A DNA stretch of 64,000 bases from Bombiscardovia apis (GTDB taxonomy: Bacteria > Actinomycetota > Actinomycetes > Actinomycetales > Bifidobacteriaceae). The notes below the pieces were generated by a model. The model ran no database searches. It saw only the letters and a list, made by a program, of their open reading frames with translations, and was not told the DNA's origin. The stretch spans positions 1,178,001-1,242,000 of the forward strand of contig NZ_AP026800.1 in assembly GCF_033095945.1 (NCBI RefSeq). The letters are read 5' to 3'. The position numbers and the translations under genes were made by a program. Positions 18,581-27,943 of the stretch are shown here, one piece after another; the first letter of the stretch is position 1, and each line of letters starts with the position of its first letter.

Positions 18581-19255
18581 CTAGTTTTCAGCCTCGCTCG
18601 CCTCAGAAATTAAGGGACTCGGGACTGCCGGATGCTGCGCCATCTCCTGCACAGCGGATGCTTCTTCGGGCAAGAATGGTGCCAGAGAAGGGAGCTGGTC
18701 AACCGAGTCGATGCCCATCTTCTCCAAGAACAGAGCAGTCGTAACCAAAAGAGCTGCGCGCGTCTCAGGATCGACCCCCTCCTCTCGAATCAGGCCGCGG
18801 ACCAGCAGGGAGCGCATCACACCATCAGAATTAACGCCGCGAATACCGGCCACTTGCGCGCGGGTGATGGGCTGACGGTAGGCCACAATAGCTAGAGCCT
18901 CCAAAGCAGCTTGGCTCAAACGAGCGCTTTGCCCATCGGTAAGAGAGGCAGCAACTACCTCTTGGTAGGCAGGATTGCTGGTATAGAGCCAACCACGAAC
19001 CGACTTGCGCAGGCAATAGCCGTGACCTTCGCTCTCGATACGCTCAGCAAGAGCATTCAGGCATGCTTCAACCTCAGCAGGATCGACCCCAAGAATGCGA
19101 CCCAAATCTTCGCCCGGTTGGGGCTGTTCGGCAGCCATCAGCACTGCTTCCAGGCAAGCCGGCAATCCCCCAGGAAAGTCTTCAACACTATAGTTAACCG
19201 CCTGCGTGAGTTCTTCTTGCTCTTGCACTGGCAGCGCTTCTTGAGTCTGGCTCAT
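18581..19255 (-). CDS. scpB: Segregation and condensation protein B
   Basis: This is the kleisin-associated winged-helix partner of the SMC complex. The block LSQAALEALAIVAYRQPITR and GIRGVNSDGVMRSL are family hallmarks. The length is 224 aa, with an N-terminal Gln/Glu-rich lead and an acidic C-terminal tail. ATG 19255 overlaps the scpA stop (ATGA). Its partner SMC is encoded at 35.6-39.3 kb in this window. Confidence 0.93.
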   Translation of the reverse strand: MSQTQEALPVQEQEELTQAVNYSVEDFPGGLPACLEAVLMAAEQPQPGEDLGRILGVDPAEVEACLNALAERIESEGHGYCLRKSVRGWLYTSNPAYQEVVAASLTDGQSARLSQAALEALAIVAYRQPITRAQVAGIRGVNSDGVMRSLLVRGLIREEGVDPETRAALLVTTALFLEKMGIDSVDQLPSLAPFLPEEASAVQEMAQHPAVPSPLISEASEAEN

Positions 19256-20061
19256 GCGAAATCCCCTTCACTCATGCGTAGGCTCTCATCGTTGTCGTCT
19301 TTCCCAATCCAGCGCAAATACAAGGGGGCATAGGGCCCCTCCTGCTTATATTGGACATCTTGCTGGCGGAAGAGTACCAATACTGCCAAAAATCGGGCAA
19401 CAACTTCCATACGAGTGCGCGCATCGCCAATAATCTCAGCAAAAGCAACCGGCTTGCCTGACTCGTGAATGAGCCGCTGGCGCACAACAAGTGCCTGCTG
19501 TCGCAAATCAACGAGCGGCACGTGGAGCTGAGCCACACTCACCTGACTCGCAGGTGCGTTGGTAATAGCATTGGCTGCTAACTGGGCTAACAGCTCAGCG
19601 GTGATGGTCCACTCTAATTCTGGCAGACTCGCAGCCGTATGCTCGTCGATGTGGCCCAAGTGAGGAAAAGCGGCCGCGTTGCGCTCCAACTCTGAGCCGA
19701 AGCTCATAGCCGCCTCTTTGAAAGCCTTATACTGCAAAAGACGAGCGAAGAGCAAGTCTCTCTCGCGCAATGCCTCGAGTGTCTGTTCATCTGCTGGAGA
19801 ATCCGAACGATCTGGTAGTAAAGCCGCACTTTTGGCCTCTACCAAGATAGAAGCAACATCGAGGAAGGAACTGGCCTCTTCCATACTCTTCGAGAGGTCC
19901 AAAGCGCGCACGTAGCGCAAAAACTCCTCAGTAATCGTACCGAGGGAAATTTGGGTCAATTCCAAGCGTCGGTTGGCGAGCATGCCCAGCAAGGCATCGA
20001 ATGGGCCTTGGTAGACATCTAAGTCGACTGAGAAGGCGCTGACGCTCTCCTGGGCACTCAC
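19252..20061 (-). CDS. scpA: Segregation and condensation protein A (kleisin)
   Basis: This protein bridges the SMC heads. The N-terminal FSVDLDVYQGPFDALLGML and SSFLDVASILVEAKSAALLP are diagnostic of ScpA. The start is GTG 20061, overlapping the parA stop as GTGA, so translation depends on coupling because no Shine-Dalgarno is visible. The length is 269 aa. The parA-scpA-scpB order is a chromosome-maintenance operon. Confidence 0.93.
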   Translation of the reverse strand: MSAQESVSAFSVDLDVYQGPFDALLGMLANRRLELTQISLGTITEEFLRYVRALDLSKSMEEASSFLDVASILVEAKSAALLPDRSDSPADEQTLEALRERDLLFARLLQYKAFKEAAMSFGSELERNAAAFPHLGHIDEHTAASLPELEWTITAELLAQLAANAITNAPASQVSVAQLHVPLVDLRQQALVVRQRLIHESGKPVAFAEIIGDARTRMEVVARFLAVLVLFRQQDVQYKQEGPYAPLYLRWIGKDDNDESLRMSEGDFA

Positions 20062-20897
20062 GCCACTATGCCGCGCGCAATCAGTTCGCGAGCTACCTCA
20101 CGGTATTCCTTGGCTGTCTTGTGCTGAGGAGCATACTTGGTAATCGGAGCCCCAGAGACAGTCGCATCAGGCAGCTTGATAGAGCGGGTGATAACCGAGT
20201 GGAAGACCTTCTCTTGGAAGGCCTCGTAGATGCGCTGTAGAACTTCGTCGGAGTGCAAGGTGCGGGTATACATGGTGACCAACACGCCGTAGACCTGCAA
20301 ATCTGGGTTAATACGGGTGCGCACCTTTTCGATAGACTGCATGAGCAGAGCCACACCACGCAGGGCAAAGAACTCCGCTGCGACAGGAATAATCACACCG
20401 TCTGCGGCTGCGAGTGCATTGACTGTTAAGAGACCCAGAGAGGGCTGGCAATCCACAATGATGAGATCGTACTCATTCATGAGGGGCTTAAGCGTCGAAG
20501 CGAGCACCTGCTCACGACCCACCTCGGTGACGAGCTGCACTTCGGCTGCCGAGAGGTCGATATTGGCAGGAATCACGTCTAAATCATCGAAACGAGTATG
20601 CATGACTACTTCGTGCACATCCATATCGGGATTGAACATGGCTGTATAAATCGTAGATTCTACGTTGTTGGCATTGATGCCTAAACCTACAGTCGCGGCT
20701 CCCTGCGGGTCGAAATCTACAATGAGCACCCGTCGGCCGTAGGTACTGAGAGCACCACCGATGTTAATAGAGCTGGTCGTTTTACCGACACCGCCCTTTT
20801 GATTGCACATAGCGATGACACGGGCAGGGCCGTGCTGGCTCAAAGTCTGAGGGGCGTCGAAAGTCTCGTATTCGCGTCCTAATAAATCCGTAGGCAT
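20058..20897 (-). CDS. parA: ParA/Soj-family partition ATPase
   Basis: This is a Walker-type partition ATPase. The deviant Walker A KGGVGKTTSSINIG near residue 34 and the block YDLIIVDCQPSLGLLTVNAL are clear. There is no ParB partner beside it; instead it heads the scpA-scpB operon, so it is probably a second chromosomal ParA homologue rather than the oriC-proximal one. The length is 279 aa, start ATG 20897 with a weak ribosome binding site. Confidence 0.9.
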   Translation of the reverse strand: MPTDLLGREYETFDAPQTLSQHGPARVIAMCNQKGGVGKTTSSINIGGALSTYGRRVLIVDFDPQGAATVGLGINANNVESTIYTAMFNPDMDVHEVVMHTRFDDLDVIPANIDLSAAEVQLVTEVGREQVLASTLKPLMNEYDLIIVDCQPSLGLLTVNALAAADGVIIPVAAEFFALRGVALLMQSIEKVRTRINPDLQVYGVLVTMYTRTLHSDEVLQRIYEAFQEKVFHSVITRSIKLPDATVSGAPITKYAPQHKTAKEYREVARELIARGIVA

Positions 20898-21058
20898 ACT
20901 CTTACCCTACCAACATCCATATATGAGGGCCAAGTTGGACTCTAGCTGCCGCAGATTACCTAGCCTTCAGGTCCAATGCAACCCCTCTTACGATTCGTGT
21001 ACCATTCTAGTATATTCGCACCTCCCACCACAGCAACAACTATCTAGGATTAAGTACA

Positions 21059-21985
21059 TCACCTGGCTCGAGGATGGGCCGTTTGATAGGCCTCGATTAA
21101 ACGCTGCGGGCTCACGTGCGTATATATCTGAGTGGTGGTCACAGAGGCATGTCCTAAGAGTTCTTGCACGGTGCGCACGTCCGCTCCCCCAGCAATCAAA
21201 TGGGTTGCAAACGAGTGTCGCAGAGTGTGCGGGTGAACCGGGTGTGTAATGCCTGCACGCTCGGCTGCAGTTTGCACTACTAACCACACTGATTGTCTTG
21301 AAAGTCGCTTACCTCTCTTATTCAAAAAGAGAGCACTCATTTCGACTTCTTTCTTCGCTTGCCTCTGAAGGCTAGGCCTGCCGAGGTTGAGGTAAGCTTG
21401 CAAGGCTCGCAGGGCATAAGAACCAACCGGAACTAAGCGCTGCTTTGAGCCCTTGCCCATGAGACGAGCCAAGCCTTGGTCTAAGTCGACATCTTCCACA
21501 TTTGCAGCCACCGCCTCTGAGACTCGACAGCCTGTGGCATACATGAATTCCAAAAGAGCCCTATCTCGCAAAGACACCGGATCAGTGCTCTCCCCCGGTG
21601 CAGCAGCCGCTAACAACTGGGATACCTCTTCGATTGAGAGTACATCTGGTAAGCGAGATGCACCCTTGGGAGCTTTGACCGATTGGGAAACATCTGAATC
21701 CAGTAGCCTTTGCTCAAGTGCAAAACGGTGGAGTTCGTGGACTGCCGCTAACCTGCGGGCCTTACTCGCTGCTGATTCATCTTCCAAAGAAGCAACAAAA
21801 TCTTCGACATCTTGCTTGCTGACCTGGTCTAGGGAAGCAATCCCGCGCTGGCTCAGCCAGTCGGTATAGAGCTTGAGATCGGATTGGTAGGCGCTGACAG
21901 TCGCGCTCGCTAAGCCACGTTCCACACCCGTGTGGACGATAAACTGCTCCACTAGGGGCTCAAAAGCTGTGGGATCTGTGCTCAT
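21059..21985 (-). CDS. xerD: Tyrosine recombinase XerD
   Basis: This is the second Xer recombinase. It has catalytic Arg in ATGCRVSEAVA, Lys in GKGSKQRLVP, HTLRHSFATHLI, and His and Tyr in LGHASVTTTQIYTHV. The length is 308 aa, as usual for XerD. It follows rplT at a distance of about 100 bp with a terminator between, the usual position of xerD in bifidobacteria. Its C-terminus ends TAHPRAR. Confidence 0.92.
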   Translation of the reverse strand: MSTDPTAFEPLVEQFIVHTGVERGLASATVSAYQSDLKLYTDWLSQRGIASLDQVSKQDVEDFVASLEDESAASKARRLAAVHELHRFALEQRLLDSDVSQSVKAPKGASRLPDVLSIEEVSQLLAAAAPGESTDPVSLRDRALLEFMYATGCRVSEAVAANVEDVDLDQGLARLMGKGSKQRLVPVGSYALRALQAYLNLGRPSLQRQAKKEVEMSALFLNKRGKRLSRQSVWLVVQTAAERAGITHPVHPHTLRHSFATHLIAGGADVRTVQELLGHASVTTTQIYTHVSPQRLIEAYQTAHPRAR

Positions 21986-22017
21986 ACTTGCAGTCTAATA
22001 GGCTGACCATACTATAC

Positions 22018-22048
22018 AAAAAGACCCCGCACTAGGCAGGGTCTTTTT
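22018..22048 (-). terminator. Terminator of the infC-rpmI-rplT operon
   Basis: AAAAAGACCC (22018-22027) pairs with GGGTCTTTTT (22039-22048). It has flanking A and T runs, so it could work in both directions. Confidence 0.85.
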
Positions 22049-22086
22049 AAGCAACAGCAGCCAAACTTGGCTACTATCAGACAAAC

Positions 22087-22470
22087 TCAGGCAGCAAGCG
22101 GAGCGTTCACATCGGCAGGCAGAGCCTTCTTGGCTTCCTCAACGATGGAGTTGAAAGTCTCGATGTCGGAAACAGCCAACTCAGCCAGTGCGCGACGGTC
22201 GAGCTCAATGCCGGCCAGACGCAGACCCTGGATGAAGCGGTTGTAAGTGATGCCCTGTGCGCGGCAGGCAGCGTTAATACGCTGAATCCACAGCTTACGG
22301 AAATCACCCTTGCGAGCCTTGCGGTCGCGGTAGTTGTAGTTAAAGGAGTGTAGGAGCTGTTCCTTGGCCTTACGGTAGAGACGCGAACGCTGACCACGGT
22401 AGCCAGAAGCCCTCTCTAGTACGACCCTGCGCTTCTTGTGGGCGTTCACTGCCCTCTTGACACGTGCCAT
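22087..22470 (-). CDS. rplT: 50S ribosomal protein bL20
   Basis: This primary 23S rRNA-binding protein begins [20 protein letters not shown] and contains [15 protein letters not shown] and [16 protein letters not shown], all diagnostic. The length is 127 aa. It is the last gene of the operon, 69 bp after rpmI. Confidence 0.97.
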   Translation of the reverse strand: MARVKRAVNAHKKRRVVLERASGYRGQRSRLYRKAKEQLLHSFNYNYRDRKARKGDFRKLWIQRINAACRAQGITYNRFIQGLRLAGIELDRRALAELAVSDIETFNSIVEEAKKALPADVNAPLAA

Positions 22471-22539
22471 TTGAAATTCCTCAGCTTTCTAAAAAATCTT
22501 GCAGACGTAACCAGTTGATGGTGCAACAAACCAAAAGGC

Positions 22540-22734
22540 TTACTTGCTCAGCATCTTCTTGATGTTCTTGGCCTGGCTTGGTGCGAGCACTGCATCACGC
22601 GAGAGGGCGCGACGCTTGCGAGCCGACTTGTGCTCAAGATTGTGGCGCATGCTGGTTCCAGCCTGCATGAGCTTGCCCGAGCCGGTGACACGGACGCGCT
22701 TAGAAGCGGCTGAATTACTTTTCATCTTCGGCAT
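22540..22734 (-). CDS. rpmI: 50S ribosomal protein bL35
   Basis: A 64-aa basic protein beginning [20 protein letters not shown], diagnostic of bL35. Its ATG lies 20 bp inside the end of infC, so translation is likely coupled to infC. Confidence 0.96.
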   Translation of the reverse strand: MPKMKSNSAASKRVRVTGSGKLMQAGTSMRHNLEHKSARKRRALSRDAVLAPSQAKNIKKMLSK

Positions 22735-23458
22735 TGCTGCCCTCCTTGGATATTGTCTTCTTCGTGGAAGTCTTTGCTACGGCAGGCTCAGCGTCGATGC
22801 GTTCAACTTCGCGCTGCGCCTCCTGCTCGGCTTCAAGCTTGACGCTCTCGCCTTCCTGCTTAGCTGCAAGACGAGCGGCCTGACGCGCTTGACGCTCAGC
22901 ACGGGCCTGGTCGCCACGACGGCGCTGCTCGGACTGTGTTTGTACTTTCTTGCCCTTAGGAGCGAGCGTCATAATAATATTGCGCCCTTCCTGCTTAGGA
23001 GCAAACTCAACACTGCCCAATTCAGCGACTTCATCTGCCAGTCGACGCAAGAGTTCAACACCGCCGATTGGGCGGTACTGCTCGCGACCACGCAGCATGA
23101 TGGTGACCTTGACCTTGTCTCCAGAGTTCAAGAAGCGCTCAACATGCCCCTTCTTGACCTGGAAGTCATGCTCGTCAATCTTTAAGCGGAATCGGATTTC
23201 CTTAATTTCAGCCGTCGTTTGATTACGACGGGCTTGGCGAGCTTTGACCTTTTCGGTGTACTTAAACTTACCGTAATCGATGAGCTTGGCCACTGGGGGC
23301 TTCGCCTGGGCAGCCACCTCAACTAGGTCGAGGCTAGCTTCCTTAGCCAGGTTAAGGGCCACTGACGTAGCAATAATCCCCACCTGTTCACCGTTCGGAC
23401 CGATCAGACGTACCTGTGGGGTGCGTATCTCGTCGTTAATCCGTGGTTCGTCGCTAAT
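22715..23458 (-). CDS. infC: Translation initiation factor IF-3, ATT start
   Basis: IF-3 binds the 30S subunit and proofreads initiation. The conserved IF-3 N-terminus [20 protein letters not shown] is encoded upstream of the first GTG (23383). No ATG, GTG or TTG exists between that GTG and the in-frame TAA at 23471-23473. The only plausible starts are ATT 23458, with GAAGGAG 5 nt upstream, or ATC 23461, only 2 nt from it. ATT is favoured and matches the AUU start used for IF-3 autoregulation in Escherichia coli. The product is 247 aa, with about 65 extra C-terminal residues rich in Arg, Gln and Glu beyond the usual fold. Confidence 0.92.
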   Translation of the reverse strand: MSDEPRINDEIRTPQVRLIGPNGEQVGIIATSVALNLAKEASLDLVEVAAQAKPPVAKLIDYGKFKYTEKVKARQARRNQTTAEIKEIRFRLKIDEHDFQVKKGHVERFLNSGDKVKVTIMLRGREQYRPIGGVELLRRLADEVAELGSVEFAPKQEGRNIIMTLAPKGKKVQTQSEQRRRGDQARAERQARQAARLAAKQEGESVKLEAEQEAQREVERIDAEPAVAKTSTKKTISKEGSNAEDEK

Positions 23459-23624
23459 GATGACTCCTTCTTATACTTCGTGTATGCGAAGCTTCCGAAG
23501 GTCAGACTAGCCTACTGACGCAAGCTAGAGCCGCAATAAACTCACGCTTACCGCTGGCCAGCAGAATCTAATACACACTCTGCTCTGTACAACCCGAAGC
23601 CATAAGAGGCTTCCAGGTGGGAAG
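23459..23624 (-). promoter_or_regulatory. infC leader with mutually exclusive hairpins
   Basis: On the minus strand CTTCC pairs with GGAAG (23610-23624 region). The same GAAG can instead pair in GAAGCC/GGCTTC (23596-23613). These alternative stems about 150 nt before infC resemble an attenuator or autoregulatory leader. A further CTTCG/CGAAG stem lies just before the Shine-Dalgarno. No experimental support; read from sequence only. Confidence 0.35.
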
Positions 23625-23768
23625 TTCCGCTTTCTTGATTGCTCAAGCTCTAAGCACTCTACCACAGCCCCTAGGACTTATCAGCACCCGCCCAAGACCA
23701 GCCCCAGACTCAGTCCGGCTTCTGGCCTTGCAGTTTAGAACTATTAGCTTCCGGTCCGCCCTGAGAAT

Positions 23769-23981
23769 CTATGCGCCCTTGACATTTTCCATCTTCTCTT
23801 TGGTCCAAAAGCCATCGCCCAAATCAGACAAATCTCCAGACAACTGCCCCGACATATCGCCTAGGTTCGGCTCAGCCTGCAAAGTACGACCGTCCGTCAT
23901 ACTCTCATGAACGCAGAAGACGAATAAGAAGGACGTAGCCAGCAATACACATACTGACAGTATATTAAGTACTTTTCTCAT
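23769..23981 (-). CDS. Small exported or membrane-anchored peptide (70 aa), unknown
   Basis: ATG 23981 follows GGAG at 6 nt. The product has a basic MRKVLN start, one hydrophobic segment (ILSVCVLLATSFLFVFCV) and a polar, acidic C-terminal part with GDMSGQLSGDLSDLGDG. This looks like a single-pass or secreted small protein. A lipobox is not convincing. Another start four codons upstream (23993) is less likely. No homologue recognised. Confidence 0.5.
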   Translation of the reverse strand: MRKVLNILSVCVLLATSFLFVFCVHESMTDGRTLQAEPNLGDMSGQLSGDLSDLGDGFWTKEKMENVKGA

Positions 23982-24206
23982 AATCCGCTCCATTCTATCC
24001 GCCGTCTGCTAGCCTGCGCTTATCTTAAGTTTTACCTTGTGTCTATTAGTACCAGTACGAACTAGCCTACGGCAATATACTGAACAAGAAACATACCCCG
24101 CACTCAAGGTATAAGTGCAACGAGCTGGTTTCTTTATGGATGGCAGCCCCCAAGCAAAGCGCCAGTAAACCCACTGACACTTTGCCCTGCCGTGCAGGTA
24201 ATTTAA

Positions 24207-25175
24207 TTAGGCCTGGCCGTCAACCAGGGGCAAGTAGTCGCCGTAGCCTTGGGCTTCCATGTCTTCTTTGGGGATGAAGCGTAGGGAGGCTGAGTTCATG
24301 CAGTAGCGTAGGCCGCCTCGCTCCTTGGGACCGTCGGTGAAGACGTGGCCCAGGTGGGAATCGCTGATTGCGGTGCGCACTTCGACCCGGGGGCGACCGA
24401 AGAGCTTGTAATCGGTGCGCTCTTTGAGGGTGTTGGGGTCGATGGGCTTGGAGAACGACGGCCAACCGCAGCCTGCGTCGAACTTATCAGTCGAAGAAAA
24501 CAGGGGCTGCCCGCTCACCCGATCCACGTAAATGCCAGGTCGGAAGTTGGCATCGTAAGCATTCTCAAAGGGTCGCTCGGTGGCGGCCTCCTGGGTCACC
24601 TCGTATTGGAGCGGATCCAAGGCCCAAATTTGCTCGATAAAGCGCTGCCTACTGGCCACGCCCTCAATCTTCTCAGCCGATATATGGCAGTAGCCGTTAG
24701 GGTGCTTTTGCAAATAGTCTTGGTGGGATTCTTCGGCTTTGTAGAAGTTCTTCAACTCCTCAACTTCTACAACTGGCTCCTTGCCGCTGCGCTGGGCGAG
24801 TTCCGAAAGAGCCCTGAGGAATACCGGCTCTTGGTCAGCGCGGTAGCCTGGCTCCCAGTACAGACCCGAACGATACTGGCGCCCCTTATCGTTGCCCTGC
24901 CTATTGAGCGAATAGGGGTCAATAACGTCAAGGAAGAGCAAAACTAGCGTGCGCAAACTCACCATTTGCGGGTCATATATTACTTCTACAGCTTCGACCG
25001 CGTCCGTGCGCCCGGAGCACACTTGCTCGTAGGAGGGCCGCTCCAGCTGAGATTGAGCATAACCAACTGACGTGGAACGCACGCCAGAAACGCCTTGCAT
25101 ATAGCGCTCAAGACCCCAGAAACAGCCACCTGCCATGTATACCGATTCGAGTTGTCGCTCCTGATTGCTGCCCAT
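24207..25175 (-). CDS. msrAB: Peptide methionine sulfoxide reductase MsrA/MsrB fusion
   Basis: This enzyme repairs both epimers of oxidised methionine. The MsrA domain at the N-terminus has [11 protein letters not shown] with the catalytic Cys. The MsrB domain has [11 protein letters not shown] and the catalytic [11 protein letters not shown]. The length is 322 aa from ATG 25175 (GAGGGG upstream). There is no signal peptide, so it acts in the cytoplasm. It is monocistronic, oriented opposite to the next gene. Confidence 0.94.
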   Translation of the reverse strand: MGSNQERQLESVYMAGGCFWGLERYMQGVSGVRSTSVGYAQSQLERPSYEQVCSGRTDAVEAVEVIYDPQMVSLRTLVLLFLDVIDPYSLNRQGNDKGRQYRSGLYWEPGYRADQEPVFLRALSELAQRSGKEPVVEVEELKNFYKAEESHQDYLQKHPNGYCHISAEKIEGVASRQRFIEQIWALDPLQYEVTQEAATERPFENAYDANFRPGIYVDRVSGQPLFSSTDKFDAGCGWPSFSKPIDPNTLKERTDYKLFGRPRVEVRTAISDSHLGHVFTDGPKERGGLRYCMNSASLRFIPKEDMEAQGYGDYLPLVDGQA

Positions 25176-25357
25176 ACTGCCCCTCGTTCCCTTGTATGCA
25201 TGTATCAATAAGTACTGTATGCAACTGCTGCGCTTTCTAGACTATTCCCTCTTGCACTCTCAGCAAGTGCTTGGGCGGGCTTTCCTCCGTGGGCACATAC
25301 GGCTAGTCTAAAAGCACCGTATGTAAGTCGCCTGAGCGGCAAGAAAGGTGGGGCCAC

Positions 25358-26131
25358 ATGGACGAGGGCCGGGCAGCAGACAAGACCTGCCTCATTTTTG
25401 GGGCTGGGCATTACTATGACGAGAGCACACCTCTTCCTGCGCATGACTTTCTCATAGCCGCAGATGGTGGGGCTGACCATGCACGCCAAGCCGGACTCCT
25501 TCCGGATATAACAGTGGGCGACTTCGACTCCATTACTGCCGCTCCTGCCATCGATGGCAGTCATATTGCACTGCCCGCAGAAAAAGACGACACCGATATG
25601 ATGGCCGCCCTCAAACTTGGCTGGGAACACGGCTACAGACGCTTTCATATATATGGTGGGCTCGGCGGGCGTATCGACCACTCAATCGCCAACGTAGCGA
25701 CCCTGTGTTTGCTGGCGCAATCAGGCGGAGTAGGGGTGCTTCACGGCGAGGGCACTGCAGTCAGCGCTATCTGCAAAGGCAGACTCTCCTTCCCTGCTTG
25801 GGATTGCACAGCAGGCACTATGTTCTCTGCTTTTTCAGCTTCAGATTGCGCGCGTGGAGTCAGTGAGCAAGGATTCAAATATGAGCTTGACCATGCCAGC
25901 ATGGATATGGTTATGAGTGAAGGATCTGGGGTGAGCAACGAATTCATCAGCAACCAGCCGGCCCAAGTCAGCGTGGAGCAGGGCACGCTCATTGTTACTT
26001 ACCCGCTGTGCGCTCCCGAGCCAATCTGGCACAGTCAGCAGCCAGCAGTGCCCAGCCTCGGACACTTAGACGAGCACGTCTCGACCCACTTACGGGCAGC
26101 ACGAACCACTCCTAGCAGCTCTGAGCAATGA
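25358..26131 (+). CDS. Thiamine pyrophosphokinase
   Basis: This enzyme transfers pyrophosphate from ATP to thiamine to make the cofactor ThDP. LIAADGGADHA, the GDFDS motif, EKDDTDMMAAL and GGLGGRIDHSIAN match the catalytic domain. The C-terminal third contains GVSNEFI, as in the thiamine-binding domain. The length is 257 aa, ATG 25358 after AAAGGTGGGG. The last 40 residues are poorly conserved. Confidence 0.9.
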   Translation: MDEGRAADKTCLIFGAGHYYDESTPLPAHDFLIAADGGADHARQAGLLPDITVGDFDSITAAPAIDGSHIALPAEKDDTDMMAALKLGWEHGYRRFHIYGGLGGRIDHSIANVATLCLLAQSGGVGVLHGEGTAVSAICKGRLSFPAWDCTAGTMFSAFSASDCARGVSEQGFKYELDHASMDMVMSEGSGVSNEFISNQPAQVSVEQGTLIVTYPLCAPEPIWHSQQPAVPSLGHLDEHVSTHLRAARTTPSSSEQ

Positions 26132-26186
26132 CTCGCTTCCAGACTCCGGCAATACACCCACTGCCGAACCATTGAAAGGTACACAC

Positions 26187-26579
26187 ATGACTCTCTCTTC
26201 GCCCGAACAAGCTCTTTTTGTATGCTATCCGCGCTGCTCCACTTGCGCCAAAGCACGCACTTGGCTCGACGAACACAAGGTTGCTTATACCGAGCGTGAC
26301 ATCAAGACAGACAACCCGACCTATGAGGAACTCAAGCGTTGGTTTGAGCTGAGCGGACTACCTGTCAAGCGATTCTTCAACACTTCGGGCATGTCATACC
26401 GGCAATTGCCTCCTGAGAAGCGCCCGGATGCTCTCAGTGGCGACGAAGCTTTGCGCTTACTGGCAACTGACGGCATGTTGGTTAAGCGCCCTATTTTAGT
26501 TGTGGGTGAGCAAGCGTTAGTGGGCTTCCGTCTGGATGATTGGGAGGAACATGCGAACACTGAGCCGAACGGAAAATAA
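26187..26579 (+). CDS. ArsC/Spx-family thioredoxin-fold protein
   Basis: The protein has a CSTC redox motif near the N-terminus (YPRCSTCAKARTWLDEH), then the family block YEELKRWFELSGLPVKRFFN and KRPILVVGEQALVGF. It could be an arsenate-reductase-like oxidoreductase or a YffB/Spx relative; no arsenic genes are nearby, so a general redox role is likelier. ATG 26187 follows AAAGG at 7 nt (130 aa). Confidence 0.82.
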   Translation: MTLSSPEQALFVCYPRCSTCAKARTWLDEHKVAYTERDIKTDNPTYEELKRWFELSGLPVKRFFNTSGMSYRQLPPEKRPDALSGDEALRLLATDGMLVKRPILVVGEQALVGFRLDDWEEHANTEPNGK

Positions 26580-26657
26580 GCGTTTTAGCACAAAAAGTAC
26601 CACTTTTTTGCTCAACAGAATTGTGCGTTTTCCTTGACGCTGAGGGCGTTATTGTGT

Positions 26658-26687
26658 TTGTTCGAAGTACAGGCGGCGCACTAGAAT
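26658..26687 (+). promoter_or_regulatory. Possible gap promoter
   Basis: TTGTTC (26658-26663), an 18-nt spacer and TAGAAT (26682-26687) lie about 75 bp before the gap start. A second -35-like TTGACG at 26634 lacks a partner. Tentative. Confidence 0.35.
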
Positions 26688-26765
26688 ATGACGTGTTACA
26701 TAAAAAGGCCGTAAGTAATCGTGCCGTCGGCACGCAGCAAGCGGCCAGCCTATGAGGGAGTATAA

Positions 26766-27821
26766 ATGACAGTAAAGATTGGTATCAACGGCTTCGGTCG
26801 TATCGGTCGCCTGGCTTTCCGTCGTATTTTCGAGCTGCAGCAGCGCGGCGGCGATGCTTCAAACATTGAGGTCGCAGCCATCAACGATCTGACCACGCCT
26901 TCGATGCTGGCCTACCTGCTCAAGTACGACAGCACCCAGGGTCCCTTCCGTCACGACGACGGCACCCCGGTTGAGGTCTCCTCCACCGATACCGCCATCA
27001 TCGTAGACGGCAAGGAATACACCGTCTATGCCGAGAAGGATGCTAACAACATTCCTTGGGTCAAGAACGACGGCGTTGACTACGTACTGGAGTGCACCGG
27101 CTTCTACACTTCCGCTGAGAAGTCTCAGGCCCACCTGAACGCTGGAGCCAAGAAGGTTCTGATCTCTGCTCCTGCCAAGGACGAGACCACCCCCACCGTG
27201 GTTTACGGTGTCAACCACGAAATTTTGAAGCCTTCGGATAAGATTATTTCCGCTGGCTCCTGCACCACCGGCTCCCTGGCTGCCATGGTCAAGCTGCTTG
27301 ACGACAAGTTCGGCATCCGCATTGGCTTCATGACCACCATCCACGCCTACACCGGTACCCAGATGCTGCTCGACGGCCCCCGTGGCAAGAACGGCCGCGC
27401 CAACCGCGCAGCTGCCATCAACACCATTGAGCACTCCACCGGCGCCGCCAAGGCAATCGGCCGCGTTGTGCCTTCCGTGGACGGCAAGCTCCAGGGCCAC
27501 GCTCAGCGCGTAGCTGTTCCCGATGGCTCCGTCACCGAGCTGACCTCCGTCTTGAACAAGAAGGTCACCGCTGAGGAAATCAACGCAGCCTTCAAAGAAG
27601 CCTTCTCCGACACCGATTACTTCGGTTACAACGAAGACGGCATCGTCTCCTCCGACATCATTGGCGACACCCACGGCGGTGTCTTCGATGCCACTCAGAC
27701 CGACGTGAACAACGCCGGCGACGATCAGCTGGTCCGCACCGTCTCCTTCTACGACAACGAGAACGGTTTCACCTCCAACATGATCCGCACCCTGCTCTAC
27801 TTCGCTGAGATTGGCGAGTAA
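26766..27821 (+). CDS. gap: Glyceraldehyde-3-phosphate dehydrogenase
   Basis: This glycolytic enzyme also acts at the end of the bifid shunt. The NAD-binding [15 protein letters not shown] is at the N-terminus and the catalytic Cys is in [11 protein letters not shown]. The length is 351 aa. ATG 26766 follows GGGAG. Codons are strongly biased to C-ending forms compared with neighbours, as expected for very high expression. A strong terminator follows. Confidence 0.97.
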   Translation: MTVKIGINGFGRIGRLAFRRIFELQQRGGDASNIEVAAINDLTTPSMLAYLLKYDSTQGPFRHDDGTPVEVSSTDTAIIVDGKEYTVYAEKDANNIPWVKNDGVDYVLECTGFYTSAEKSQAHLNAGAKKVLISAPAKDETTPTVVYGVNHEILKPSDKIISAGSCTTGSLAAMVKLLDDKFGIRIGFMTTIHAYTGTQMLLDGPRGKNGRANRAAAINTIEHSTGAAKAIGRVVPSVDGKLQGHAQRVAVPDGSVTELTSVLNKKVTAEEINAAFKEAFSDTDYFGYNEDGIVSSDIIGDTHGGVFDATQTDVNNAGDDQLVRTVSFYDNENGFTSNMIRTLLYFAEIGE

Positions 27822-27852
27822 GCATAACTAGGTCACACTAGTTACAGTTTGC

Positions 27853-27893
27853 AAGGGCTCAACCTGCTGGCAACAGCGTGGTTGAGCCCTTTT
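27853..27893 (+). terminator. Terminator of gap
   Basis: AAGGGCTCAACC (27853-27864) pairs with GGTTGAGCCCTT (27880-27891), followed by TTTCTTAT. Confidence 0.88.
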
Positions 27894-27943
27894 CTTATAT
27901 CTTGGCAATTTCCCTACCAAGTTCAAAGGTCTTTGTTGCAAGC

